DNA of 64,000 nucleotides from Pseudonocardia thermophila (GTDB taxonomy: Bacteria > Actinomycetota > Actinomycetes > Mycobacteriales > Pseudonocardiaceae): positions 1-64,000 of the forward strand of contig NZ_FRAP01000004.1 in NCBI RefSeq assembly GCF_900142365.1, read 5' to 3'. Below are positions 55,517 through 64,000 of this stretch, piece by piece; the stretch's first letter is position 1, and the number at the start of each line of letters is the position of its first letter. The translations under genes and the position numbers were made by a program. The notes under the pieces are model-generated. The model made no database searches. It had not been told where the DNA came from and worked only from the letters and a program-made list of their open reading frames with translations.

Positions 55517-56461
55517 GTGACACTCCAGCAGCTCGCGTACTTCGTCGCTGTCGCGGACGTGGGGAGCTTCACTCGCGCAGCCGAGTCCGTGGGTGTGGCC
55601 CAGCCCACGCTGTCGCGGCAGCTCAAGGCACTGGAGACCGAGCTGGGGGCTGAGCTGGTCGACCGCGGCGGCCGCGATGGGCCCACCCTGACCCCGGCCG
55701 GCGAGGCCCTGCTGCCGCTGGCGCGTCGCATGCTCACCGACGCCGCCGCGGCCCGTCGCACGGTCGCCGAGATCGTCGGGCTGCGCCGCGGCCGGGTCCG
55801 CGTCGGCGCCACCCCCTCGCTGTGCATCGGCGTGCTCGCCGACGTGCTGCGCGTGTTCCACGAGCAGTACCCGGAGATCTCCCTGGAGCTCACCGAGAGC
55901 GGCTCGCAACCGCTGGAGGCCGGGCTGGTGCGCGGCGACCTCGACATCGCGTTGGTGATCGTTCCGCCGACCGGGGTCGATCCGGCGCTGCACACCGAGC
56001 CGTTGCTGCGCGAGCGGCTGTCCGTGGCGTCACCGGCCGCGCAGCACCCGGCGGGCCGCGGCTCGATCAACATCCGCGAGCTCGCCCGCCGCCCGCTCGT
56101 GCTCCCCCGCCGCGGCTACGACGTGCGCGAGACGACCCTGCGGGCGTTCTCCGAGGCCGGTCTCACCCCGCGGGTCGCGGTGCAGGGCGGGGAGATGGAC
56201 GCGGTGCTGCAGCTCGTCGAGGCCGGCACCGGCTTCGCGGTGGTGCCGGACCTGGTCTTCGCCGGGCGGCCGCGGCTGCGCCGCACCGTGCTGAACCCGC
56301 CCGTCTACCGCACGGTCGCGCTGGCCCGCCGCGCCGACCTCACCCCCAGCCACGCCACCACCGCGTTCCGCAGGACCCTGCTGGACTTCCTCGGCGACCT
56401 CACCGCCGCCGGCGGGTTCGCCGGTGAGGTGCTCGTGCTGCCCCGGCGGGAGTCCGGTTAG
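55517..56461 (+). CDS. LysR-type transcriptional regulator
   Basis: A 314-residue regulator. The N-terminal winged helix reads QLAYFVAVADVGSFTRAAESV, QPTLSRQLKALETELG; the effector-binding domain begins at about residue 90 (GRVRVGATPSLCIGVLADVL). It is divergent from the b558 succinate dehydrogenase operon and probably controls it. A -10-like TACGCT at 55505-55510 ends six bases before the GTG start, so the mRNA may be leaderless. Confidence 0.9.
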   Translation: MTLQQLAYFVAVADVGSFTRAAESVGVAQPTLSRQLKALETELGAELVDRGGRDGPTLTPAGEALLPLARRMLTDAAAARRTVAEIVGLRRGRVRVGATPSLCIGVLADVLRVFHEQYPEISLELTESGSQPLEAGLVRGDLDIALVIVPPTGVDPALHTEPLLRERLSVASPAAQHPAGRGSINIRELARRPLVLPRRGYDVRETTLRAFSEAGLTPRVAVQGGEMDAVLQLVEAGTGFAVVPDLVFAGRPRLRRTVLNPPVYRTVALARRADLTPSHATTAFRRTLLDFLGDLTAAGGFAGEVLVLPRRESG

Positions 56462-56476
56462 CCCGTGGGCCGGGGT

Positions 56477-57340
56477 TCAGAGCAGGTCGGAGCGGCTCAC
56501 GATCCCGACCAGGCGGCGTTCGGACACCACCGGCACCACCCGCAGCCCGTGCTCGACGAACTCGCCGAGCACCACCTGCACCGACGCCTCCGGGGGCACG
56601 GTGACGACCTCGCGGGTCATCGCCCCGCCGACGGTGCGGGACCGGGTGGACGCGCGCCCGTCGAGCGGGTCACGCAGCAGGTCGGCCTCGCTGACGATGC
56701 CGACCAGCAGGTCATCGCCCGACACCACCGGCAGCGCCGAGAACCGGTGGCGGGTCAGCAGCTCGATCGCTTCCTCCGTCGACGTGTCCGCGGTCGCGGT
56801 GACCAGGTCGCCGCTGGTCATCACGTCGGCCACCGTGAGGTCCTCGCGCGACCAGTCCGGCGACTCGTGCCGCGGCGGGCGCCGCGCGAGCTCGACCCGC
56901 GACTCCTCGTCCGGCCGTGAGCCGGTCAGCCGGGCCGCCACCCGGGCGAGCGCCCCGCCGCGCCGGCGCGGCCGCAGCAGGTCGCTGCGGGTCACGACGC
57001 CGACGAGGTAGCCGCGGTCGACGATCGGCATCACCCGCAGCTCCCCGTACGCCCGCAGGCGGTGGGTGAGGATCGAGATGTTCGAGTCCGGCTTCATCGC
57101 GATGACGTCGGGCGTCATCACGTCGGCCACGATCACGTCGTCCGTGTCGGTGCCCCGCTCGGCCCGGTACCGCAGGACGTCGATCCCACTGATCATGCCG
57201 ACCAGCCGGTGAGCCTGGTCGACGACCGGCAACGCGCTGAAGCTGTACTCCCGCAGCAGTCGTTCTGCCCGGGACAGCGGAGCATCTGCACGAACGGTGA
57301 CCACGCGGGTGGTCATGATGTCGCGGGCGCGGAGAGCCAT
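56477..57340 (-). CDS. protein with four CBS domains
   Basis: A 287-residue protein made of four CBS domains in two Bateman pairs. Units start at DIMTTRVVTVRADAPLSRAE, ADVMTPDVIAMKPDSNISIL, ADVMTSGDLVTATADTSTEE and GAMTREVVTVPPEASVQVVL, each ending in VGIVS/VGVVTRSDLL. CBS pairs bind adenosyl ligands and sense energy state. No catalytic domain is fused. I chose ATG 57338-57340; a GTG at 57364 is in frame. Confidence 0.88.
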   Translation of the reverse strand: MALRARDIMTTRVVTVRADAPLSRAERLLREYSFSALPVVDQAHRLVGMISGIDVLRYRAERGTDTDDVIVADVMTPDVIAMKPDSNISILTHRLRAYGELRVMPIVDRGYLVGVVTRSDLLRPRRRGGALARVAARLTGSRPDEESRVELARRPPRHESPDWSREDLTVADVMTSGDLVTATADTSTEEAIELLTRHRFSALPVVSGDDLLVGIVSEADLLRDPLDGRASTRSRTVGGAMTREVVTVPPEASVQVVLGEFVEHGLRVVPVVSERRLVGIVSRSDLL

Positions 57341-57400
57341 GCACTCGACCGTATCGACGGCCACCGACCGTCGCCGCCCGGACGCGCGGAGGAGTTGCGG

Positions 57401-58462
57401 TTACCCGTCAGAGTGGTCCGGAACGTCCGGTTCGGATTCCAGCCCGGTGTCCACCTCGGCCAGCTCGGCGCCGCGCTCGGCCAGCGCGCGCCGTACCACC
57501 CCGTACACGGTGCCGGGGTCGTAGCCCTTGCGGGCGAGCATCCCGACCAGCCGCCGCGCCGCGGACAGCTGCTGCTCGCGCGTGGTGATCGTCATCGTGC
57601 GCAGCCGCTTGACGACCAGCTCGTGGGCGCGGGCCTCCTCCGCCTCCGGGTCGACCTCGGCCAGCGCCTCCCCCACGACCTCGTCGTCGACGCCCTTGCG
57701 GCGCAGCTCCGCGGCGATCGCGCGGCGCGCCAGGCCGCGGTAGCGGTGGCGGGACCGCACCCACTGCTCGGCGAACGCGGCGTCGTCGATGAGGCCGACC
57801 TCGCCGAAGCGGGACAGGACCTCGTCGGCGGCCTCGTCGGGGATTCCCTTCTTCTTCAGCGCCTGGGCCAGCTCGTGCCGGGTGCGCGCCCGGTCGGTGA
57901 GCAGGCGCAGGCAGATCTCCTTCGCGGCCGCGACGGGATCAACACCCGGATCGGCAGCGCCGGCCTCCTGGGCGCGAGCGGCCGGCCGCTGCGCCCGTTC
58001 GTGCGCCTGCTCCTTCCGCGGGCCCGCACGCTCGTCCTCAGCCCCGGGACCGGGCCTCTCCCGCTCACGCCGGGGACGCACAGTGCGGTTCGACGACGCG
58101 GTGCGGTTCGACGACGCGGTGCGGGCGCCGATGGCCCGAGCGAGCTCGGCGACGGTCGCCGCCTTGCCCGCCGGAGCGGTGGCGGTCGTGCCGCCCGCGG
58201 CGGCGAGCTCGTCCGCCGACAGCGCGGCCGGGACCGCCACGTCCTTCCCGGCCGCGCCCAGATCGGCGACTCGCACCGACGACCCGGAAGCGTAGGAGCC
58301 TGCAGTGAGGTCGGAGGAGGCGAGGTCGGAGGAGGCGAGGTCGGCGGTCGGGGCCTCCTCGGCGACCCGACCCGCGAGCCCGGCCACCGACACCACCGGG
58401 GGCTCGTCGAACTCCCTCGACTCGGACCGGATCCGATCCAGCCGGAACGAGCCCTCGCTCAC
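57401..58462 (-). CDS. recX: RecX with a long N-terminal extension
   Basis: A 353-residue modulator that caps or loosens RecA filaments. The RecX core spans about residues 185-335 (KEICLRLLTDRARTRHELAQ, GLIDDAAFAEQWVRSRHRYRG, ARRAIAAELRRKGVDDEVV). About 185 residues of Ala/Ser/Arg-rich low-complexity sequence precede it, with in-frame repeats ASSDL and TASSNR. The usual RecX is 150-270 residues. The GTG at 58460-58462 comes one base after the recA stop, so translation is coupled. Confidence 0.88.
   Translation of the reverse strand: MSEGSFRLDRIRSESREFDEPPVVSVAGLAGRVAEEAPTADLASSDLASSDLTAGSYASGSSVRVADLGAAGKDVAVPAALSADELAAAGGTTATAPAGKAATVAELARAIGARTASSNRTASSNRTVRPRRERERPGPGAEDERAGPRKEQAHERAQRPAARAQEAGAADPGVDPVAAAKEICLRLLTDRARTRHELAQALKKKGIPDEAADEVLSRFGEVGLIDDAAFAEQWVRSRHRYRGLARRAIAAELRRKGVDDEVVGEALAEVDPEAEEARAHELVVKRLRTMTITTREQQLSAARRLVGMLARKGYDPGTVYGVVRRALAERGAELAEVDTGLESEPDVPDHSDG
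58083..58124. repeat. 18-bp tandem repeat inside recX
   Basis: Two exact 18-base units (58083-58100, 58101-58118) and six bases of a third, encoding TASSNR repeats in the RecX extension. Confidence 0.85.
58307..58344. repeat. 15-bp tandem repeat inside recX
   Basis: Two exact 15-base units (58307-58321, 58322-58336) and eight bases of a third, encoding ASSDL repeats in the RecX extension. Confidence 0.85.
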
Positions 58463-58463
58463 C

Positions 58464-59507
<1,044 letters not shown>

Positions 59508-59608
59508 CGCCGTCTCCACCTCGTGCTCGGTAGGTCGATCAGTGTGTCGATCGGGTGTTCAGTCGTCTTCTCGTGCCATCCGGGGAACGATTCGTGCTGG
59601 CGGAAATG

Positions 59609-59631
59609 ACGGTAGAGGCGACCACCGACAT
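59609..59631 (-). promoter_or_regulatory. RecA-NDp-like promoter of recA
   Basis: Read on the minus strand, ATGTCGGTGG is followed after seven bases by TACCGT. This is close to the LexA-independent, damage-inducible promoter described for mycobacteria (tTGTCRGTGg-N8-TAnnnT), one base shorter in spacing. Confidence 0.6.
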
Positions 59632-59688
59632 TTCGCGGACGAGCGCCGGGCCTGTGGACGGCTCGCCCCCGATGTGGACAACACCCTA

Positions 59689-59704
59689 GCGAACGGGTGT
59701 TCGA
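59689..59704 (-). promoter_or_regulatory. LexA (SOS) box upstream of recA
   Basis: GCGAACGGGTGTTCGA differs from TCGAAC-N4-GTTCGA at one base. A weaker relative, TCGATCGGGTGTTCAG, lies at 59547-59562. The strong box is about 180 bases upstream of recA and beyond the RecA-NDp-like promoter, in the spacer shared with DUF3046. Confidence 0.75.
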
Positions 59705-59765
59705 AAGCCGAGACCGACACGCCCGGCGGCTGGGATCGCGCGCCCACCGGCGCCCGCGCGACGAA

Positions 59766-59960
59766 CTACCGCCGCACCGGCGGCACGTCGTACTCCTCGC
59801 AGACGGCCTTCCAGACCTCCCGCGGGTCGATGCCGTGCTCCAGCGCCTCCTCGACCGTCCGGCCGCCGAGCTGGGCGAACACGTGGTCCCGGGAGACCGC
59901 TGCGGCCCGCAGCGCGCCGAACTCGGTCTCCATGAGCTCACGGAACTGGGTCAGTCGCAC
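59766..59960 (-). CDS. DUF3046 family protein
   Basis: A 64-residue protein matching DUF3046 (Rv2738c-like), an actinobacterial family found upstream of recA. Features are MRLTQFRELMETEFG and the C-terminal GIDPREVWKAVCEEYDVPPVRR. It starts at GTG 59958-59960. Function unknown; it is in the same direction as recA, 258 bases upstream. Confidence 0.88.
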   Translation of the reverse strand: MRLTQFRELMETEFGALRAAAVSRDHVFAQLGGRTVEEALEHGIDPREVWKAVCEEYDVPPVRR

Positions 59961-59990
59961 CCGTACCACGGTAGATGGCAGGCTGACGTC

Positions 59991-61319
59991 GTGACCGATG
60001 CCCGGGCCGTCGCGGCGCACATCTGGGAGCAGCTGGGCGGGGAGCCCGGTGAGCTGGACCGGTTGGAGATCACCGGGCCGGCGCACACGCTGCCCTCCCG
60101 GCACGCGGTGACCGGCGCGGGCGCGGCCGCGGTGGGGGCGAGCCTGCTCGCCGCCGCGTCCGGGCCCGTCGCGGTCGACACCCGCGGGCTGGCCGTGGCG
60201 CTGTGCAGCGAGCGGTACCTGCGGATCGACGGGCGGTCGCCCGGTGCGGCGTTCGCCCCGCTCTCCGCGTTCCACCGCACCGCGGACGGCTGGATCCGGC
60301 TGCACGCCAACTACCCGTGGCACCGCGCCGCCGCGCTCGAGGTCCTCGGCGCGGCGCGCGAGGAGGACGCCGCCGCCGCGATCGCCGGGTGGCGCGCGGT
60401 CGACCTGGAGGAGGCGCTGCACGCCGCGGGCGGCGTGGCCGCCGCGGTGCGGACGGCCGACGCGTGGTGGGCGGAGTTCGGCGCTGCTCCGCCGCTGGTC
60501 GAGCGGATCGATCTCGCGCCGGCCGCGCCCCGGCCGCAGCGGCGGCCCCGGGTGCTCGACCTGACCCGCGTGATCGCCGGACCGGTCGCCACCCGCACCC
60601 TCGCCGCCCACGGCGCCGACGTGCTGCGGCTGGATCCCCCGGACCGCCCGGAGCTGCCCGCGCAGGCGTGGGACACGCTGCCGGGCAAGCGCAGCGCCCT
60701 GCTCGACGCCCGCACCGACGCCGCGGTGCTGGAGGAGCTGCTCGCCGGCGCCGACGTCGTCGTCACCGGGTACCGGCCGGGTGCGCTGGACCGGTTCGGG
60801 CTCTCCCCCGAGGCGCTGGCCGAGCGGCATCCCGGCCTGGTCGTCGTGTCGCTGTCGGCGTGGGGCCACCGCGGGCCGTGGGGCGCCCGCCGGGGCTTCG
60901 ACTCGCTCGTGCAGGCCGCGTGCGGCATCGCCGTCGACGAGGGCTCGCCCGAGGAGCCGGGTGCCCTGCCGTGCCAGTTGCTCGACCACGCCACCGGGTA
61001 CCTCGCCGCCGCGGCCGCGCTGCTCGGGCTGCGCCGCCAGCGCACGGACGGGGGCACCCCGGGCTACCGGCTCGCACTGGTCGCCACCGCGGCCTGGCTG
61101 CAGGGGCTGCCGCGCACCGCGGAGCCCGAGCCGGTCGAGCAGGTCGATCCCGCGCCGTACGTCGTCGACGTGCCGGCGCCCGCCGGGGTGCTGACCCTGG
61201 CCCGGCCGCCGGGCACGGTCGGCGGGCGACCGCTGACCTGGCCGGATCCCCCGCCCGCCTACGGGGCGGCGGCTCCGGAGTGGCCGGCCGAGCCCGCGCC
61301 GGGGACGGTGGCGTCGTGA
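59991..61319 (+). CDS. CaiB/BaiF-like CoA-transferase family protein
   Basis: A 442-residue protein of the type III CoA-transferase fold. The hallmark segment RPRVLDLTRVIAGPVATRTLAAHGADVLRLDPP starts at about residue 180, followed by DVVVTGYRPGALDRFGL and LVVVSLSAWGHRGPW. The expected catalytic Asp lies in the AGPVATRTL neighbourhood in active members and is not obvious here, so activity needs checking. An extra N-terminal half (about 1-175) resembles a degenerate second CoA-transferase module. It starts at GTG 59991, divergent from DUF3046, and overlaps the tiny membrane protein by GTGA. Confidence 0.8.
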   Translation: MTDARAVAAHIWEQLGGEPGELDRLEITGPAHTLPSRHAVTGAGAAAVGASLLAAASGPVAVDTRGLAVALCSERYLRIDGRSPGAAFAPLSAFHRTADGWIRLHANYPWHRAAALEVLGAAREEDAAAAIAGWRAVDLEEALHAAGGVAAAVRTADAWWAEFGAAPPLVERIDLAPAAPRPQRRPRVLDLTRVIAGPVATRTLAAHGADVLRLDPPDRPELPAQAWDTLPGKRSALLDARTDAAVLEELLAGADVVVTGYRPGALDRFGLSPEALAERHPGLVVVSLSAWGHRGPWGARRGFDSLVQAACGIAVDEGSPEEPGALPCQLLDHATGYLAAAAALLGLRRQRTDGGTPGYRLALVATAAWLQGLPRTAEPEPVEQVDPAPYVVDVPAPAGVLTLARPPGTVGGRPLTWPDPPPAYGAAAPEWPAEPAPGTVAS

Positions 61320-61429
61320 CCGGGCTGACCGACCTGTCCTCGCCGCTGTGGCAGGGCTTCGCGCTGATCGCGATCCTCGCCTCGCTGGCCACGATGCTGC
61401 GCTGGTGGTACCACAACCGCCGCAAGTGA
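61316..61429 (+). CDS. 37-residue single-pass membrane protein
   Basis: A tiny protein with one hydrophobic helix (LWQGFALIAILASLATMLRWW) and a basic end (YHNRRK). Its GTG overlaps the stop of the CoA-transferase gene as GTGA, the arrangement used by real operon partners throughout this window. It is unrecognised. The basic C-terminus predicts N-out/C-in orientation. Confidence 0.6.
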   Translation: MTGLTDLSSPLWQGFALIAILASLATMLRWWYHNRRK

Positions 61430-62012
61430 GTCGATCGCCCGGCCCCCTCCCGCGGGTGGAGGGACGGCGCGCGTGGACGTGCTGTCGTCCCCTCCCGACC
61501 TCGACGAGCGCCTCCCCTGGTTCGTGCCCCGCGGCGGTCCTGCACGAGGAGGTCGCCGCCGCCGTGGCCGCGGAGACGGCGGCGGCCCGGGGGCCGGACG
61601 CGCTCGGGCAGCGCCCGTCCTCGAACAGGACGTGGTGCTCATCAACCCGCGACCACGATCCGCCGGAGGCGCACTCCCCCCTCGGGCTCGGCGACCCGGC
61701 GGAGGCCCGCCACCGCCTCCGCCGCTGCCGCTGCTGCGCAGCCAGGCTCCCGGCACATCGACGTCGACGTGCGCGATCCGCGCTGCCCGGGCTGCTGTCC
61801 CGGCGCCCGGCGGTCCGGCCCCGACCGGGCCGGCGCGGCGGCCGCGGCGGGCGGCGCGCCGGAGTCCTCCGCCGCCGATTCCCGCCGCTGATCCTCCGCT
61901 ACTGATCCCCCGCCGTCGATGCTCCGCCGTCGATGCTCCGCGCCAACTGGTCTGACCTGTACGGACACCGCTCGGCACGAAAAGGTCGGTGCTCGGGCGC
62001 ATGATGGGTGCC
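61430..62012. other. 583-base stretch of decayed sequence
   Basis: No intact gene is supported. Short protein-like pieces appear in different frames, for example LDERLPWFVPRG near 61500 and VLHEEVAAAVAAETAAARG near 61545, as if a gene had been broken by frameshifts. The 3' part holds a degenerate tandem repeat (61865-61944). The promoter of the Lhr-type helicase must lie at the right end but was not identified. Confidence 0.5.
61865..61944. repeat. degenerate 13-15-bp tandem repeat
   Basis: About five and a half units ending in GAT, at 61865-61879, 61880-61892, 61893-61906, 61907-61920, 61921-61934 and a partial at 61935-61944. The last two full units differ at one or two bases; earlier ones have drifted. 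Confidence 0.7.
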
Positions 62013-64000
62013 GTGACCGCACCGTCCCCGCTCGACGGCTTCTCCCCCGCCACCGCCGCGTGGTTCCGGGGAGCCTTCGACGCGCCCACGGCGGCCCAGG
62101 AGGGGGCGTGGCGGGCCGCGCAGGCCGGCAAGCACGCGCTGGTCGTCGCACCCACCGGGTCGGGCAAGACGCTCGCCGCGTTCCTGTGGGCGCTCGACCG
62201 GCTCGCTGCCGAGTCGCCGCCGGAGGAACCGGCGCACCGCTGCCGCGTCCTGTACGTCTCACCGCTGAAGGCGCTGGCCGTCGACGTGCAGCGCAACCTG
62301 CGCTCGCCGCTCGCGGGCATCCGCCAGGCCGCGCAGCGGCTGGGGCTGCCGGTCCCGGAGATCACGGTGGGGATGCGCACCGGCGACACCCCGGCCGAGG
62401 AGCGCCGGTCGTTCGCGCGCACCCCGCCCGATGTGCTCGTGACCACCCCGGAGTCGCTGTTCCTGCTGCTCACCTCGGCGGCCCGGGAGGCGCTGCGCGG
62501 GGTGCGCACGGTGATCGTCGACGAGGTGCACGCCGTGGCAGGCACCAAGCGGGGCGCGCACCTGGCGCTGTCGCTGGAGCGGCTCGACGCCCTGCTGCCG
62601 CGGCCTGCGCAACGCGTCGGGCTGTCGGCCACCGTGCGCCCGATCGACGAGGTGGCCACGTTCCTGGCCGGGGCCCGGCCGGTGAAGGTGGTGGCGCCGC
62701 CGACGCCGAAGACGATCGAGATCTCCGTCGAGGTGCCGGTTCCCGACCTCTCGGCCCTTGACGAGCGGCCCGCGCCGGGCAGCTCGGAGGAGGAGGTGGT
62801 CGGGTCCGCGGCGGGCACCGCGGTGCGCCCGTCGATCTGGCCGGCGGTGGAGCGGCGGCTGCTGGAGCTGGTGCGCGCGCACCGCTCGACGATCGTCTTC
62901 GCCAACTCGCGCCGGCTCGCCGAGCGGCTCACGGCCCGGCTCAACGAGCTGGCCGCCGAGGAGGCGGCTGCCGGGGAAGCGGCCGGGGAGGACATCGTCG
63001 ATCTCGGCGAGTTCCCCGCCGAGGCGATCGGGGCCTCCGGCACCGGCGGCAGTGCGCCGCCGATCGTGGCGAAGGCCCACCACGGGTCGATGGCGCGCGA
63101 GCAGCGGATCCTCGTCGAGGAGGAGCTGAAGAGCGGGCGGTTGCCGTGCGTGGTGGCCACGTCGAGCCTGGAGCTGGGCATCGACATGGGCGCGGTGGAC
63201 CTCGTGGTGCAGGTGGAGGCGCCGCCCAGCGTCGCGTCCGGGCTGCAGCGGGTGGGGCGGGCGGGCCATCAGGTCGGCGCGGTCTCCCGCGGGGTGGTGT
63301 TCCCCAAGTACCGCGGTGATCTCGTCTCGTGCGCGGTGGTCGCCGAGCGGATGGCCGGCGGCGCGATCGAGTCGCTGCGCTACCCGCGCAACCCGCTCGA
63401 CGTGCTGGCCCAGCAGATCGTGGCGATGGTCGCGATGGACACCTGGTCGGTGGCCGACCTGGCGGCCGTGGTGCGCCGGGCCGCCCCGTTCGCCGCGCTC
63501 CCCGACTCCGCGCTGCACGCCGTGCTCGACATGCTCGCCGGCCGCTACCCGTCGGAGGAGTTCGGCGAACTGCGTGCCCGCATCACCTGGGACCGGGTCA
63601 CCGACCGGTTGTCCGCGCGACCGGGCGCGCAGCGGCTGGCCGTCACCTCCGGCGGCACGATCCCCGACCGCGGGCTGTTCACCGTCACCACGCCGGGCGG
63701 GGCGGACGGGTCCGGGTCGAGGGTGGGCGAGCTGGACGAGGAGATGGTCTACGAGTCCCGCGTCGGCGACGTGTTCCTGCTGGGCACGTCGACGTGGCGG
63801 GTCGAGGACATCACCCACGACCGGGTGATCGTCACTCCGGCGCCGGGCCAGCCGGGGCGGATGCCGTTCTGGCGCGGCGAGTCGATCGGGCGGCCGCTGG
63901 AGCTGGGCCGCGCAGTGGGCGCGTTCGTGCGCGAGATGTCCGGGCTCGACGAGGAGACAGCGCGGGAGCGGGCGGCGGCCGCGGGCCTGGACGAGTGGGC
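62013..64000 (+). CDS. lhr: Lhr-type DEAD/DEAH helicase, 3' end beyond window
   Basis: At least 662 residues of a large helicase (family usually about 1,500). Motif I is APTGSGKTL near residue 48, then YVSPLKALAVDVQRNL (Ia), TTPESL (Ib), DEVH (II) and GLSAT (III); the second RecA domain has KAHHGSMAREQR, ATSSLELGIDMGAVD and QRVGRAGHQ. This is the Lhr core, a 3'-5' DNA helicase of repair, with the Lhr-specific winged-helix region beginning near 63350. In-frame starts are ATG 62001, ATG 62004 and GTG 62013; I chose the GTG, giving MTAPSPLDGFSPAT. The window ends inside the gene. Confidence 0.9.
   Translation, partial: MTAPSPLDGFSPATAAWFRGAFDAPTAAQEGAWRAAQAGKHALVVAPTGSGKTLAAFLWALDRLAAESPPEEPAHRCRVLYVSPLKALAVDVQRNLRSPLAGIRQAAQRLGLPVPEITVGMRTGDTPAEERRSFARTPPDVLVTTPESLFLLLTSAAREALRGVRTVIVDEVHAVAGTKRGAHLALSLERLDALLPRPAQRVGLSATVRPIDEVATFLAGARPVKVVAPPTPKTIEISVEVPVPDLSALDERPAPGSSEEEVVGSAAGTAVRPSIWPAVERRLLELVRAHRSTIVFANSRRLAERLTARLNELAAEEAAAGEAAGEDIVDLGEFPAEAIGASGTGGSAPPIVAKAHHGSMAREQRILVEEELKSGRLPCVVATSSLELGIDMGAVDLVVQVEAPPSVASGLQRVGRAGHQVGAVSRGVVFPKYRGDLVSCAVVAERMAGGAIESLRYPRNPLDVLAQQIVAMVAMDTWSVADLAAVVRRAAPFAALPDSALHAVLDMLAGRYPSEEFGELRARITWDRVTDRLSARPGAQRLAVTSGGTIPDRGLFTVTTPGGADGSGSRVGELDEEMVYESRVGDVFLLGTSTWRVEDITHDRVIVTPAPGQPGRMPFWRGESIGRPLELGRAVGAFVREMSGLDEETARERAAAAGLDEW

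Noticed and set aside
61615..61670. fourth family A element near 61620
   Set aside because: It contains a GTGGTGCTCATCAAC stretch resembling one arm, but there is no matching second arm, so no hairpin forms.

Overview
This window looks like chromosomal DNA from a high-GC actinobacterium, most likely of the Pseudonocardia/Amycolatopsis type. The evidence is the very high GC content, frequent GTG starts with 4-base ATGA/GTGA gene overlaps, family markers largely restricted to Actinobacteria (DUF3052, DUF3145, DUF3046, a FasR-like PucR regulator beside fabD, a class II NrdJ/NrdR pair, gluABCD), actinobacterial SOS boxes, and gene orders known from Mycobacterium and Streptomyces. The genus is an inference. 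No CRISPR array, rRNA, insertion sequence or prophage was seen.

Layout. 0.3-1.9 kb: a TetR repressor faces an azoreductase-sugE pair across a long palindromic operator. 2.3-7.0 kb: tRNA-Val(TAC), AhpE-like peroxiredoxin, DUF3052, pyruvate dehydrogenase E1 (aceE) and a cold-shock protein. 7.2-13.5 kb: a pirin gene diverges from the fatty-acid operon fasR-fabD-fabH-acpP-fabF, which ends against DUF3145. 13.7-18.0 kb: a metallo-beta-lactamase-fold hydrolase, a transglutaminase-like protein, an excisionase-type small DNA-binding protein, a broken alpha/beta-hydrolase gene and a DUF2339 membrane protein. 18.1-28.6 kb: nrdJ, nrdR, an SOS-controlled membrane protein divergent from lexA, a secreted propeller-like protein, hflX, dapF, miaA and a LigB-like protein. 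28.7-34.1 kb: an accessory insert with a frameshifted BTAD/AAA regulator and a divergent hemerythrin/flavin-oxidase-like pair. 34.4-37.9 kb: DUF349, a small membrane protein and miaB. 38.0-57.3 kb: a second large insert between miaB and recX. It holds a TAXI lipoprotein facing a two-component system, gluABCD glutamate uptake, an S9 peptidase, a DCC-type thioredoxin-fold protein with a membrane partner, two complete succinate dehydrogenase/fumarate reductase operons, a LysR regulator and a four-CBS protein. 57.4-64.0 kb: recX, recA, DUF3046, a CaiB/BaiF-like CoA-transferase with a tiny overlapping membrane protein, a decayed stretch, and the 5' part of an Lhr-type helicase that runs off the window.

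How the parts work together. Most of the window is core metabolism and genome maintenance: acetyl-CoA supply (aceE) and its use in fatty-acid elongation (fab genes), dNTP synthesis under NrdR, tRNA modification (miaA, miaB), the SOS regulon (lexA, the divergent membrane gene and recA, all with recognisable LexA boxes) and respiration (two Sdh complexes).

Non-coding signals. Intergenic spaces carry two families of long near-perfect hairpins, family A at 12.9, 15.8 and 51.9 kb and family B at 35.9 and 48.2 kb with a possible relative at 18.0 kb. All lie at gene 3' ends. Other notable signals are the TetR operator, an NrdR box, paired SOS boxes, a RecA-NDp-like recA promoter, and a strong hairpin between gluB and gluC.
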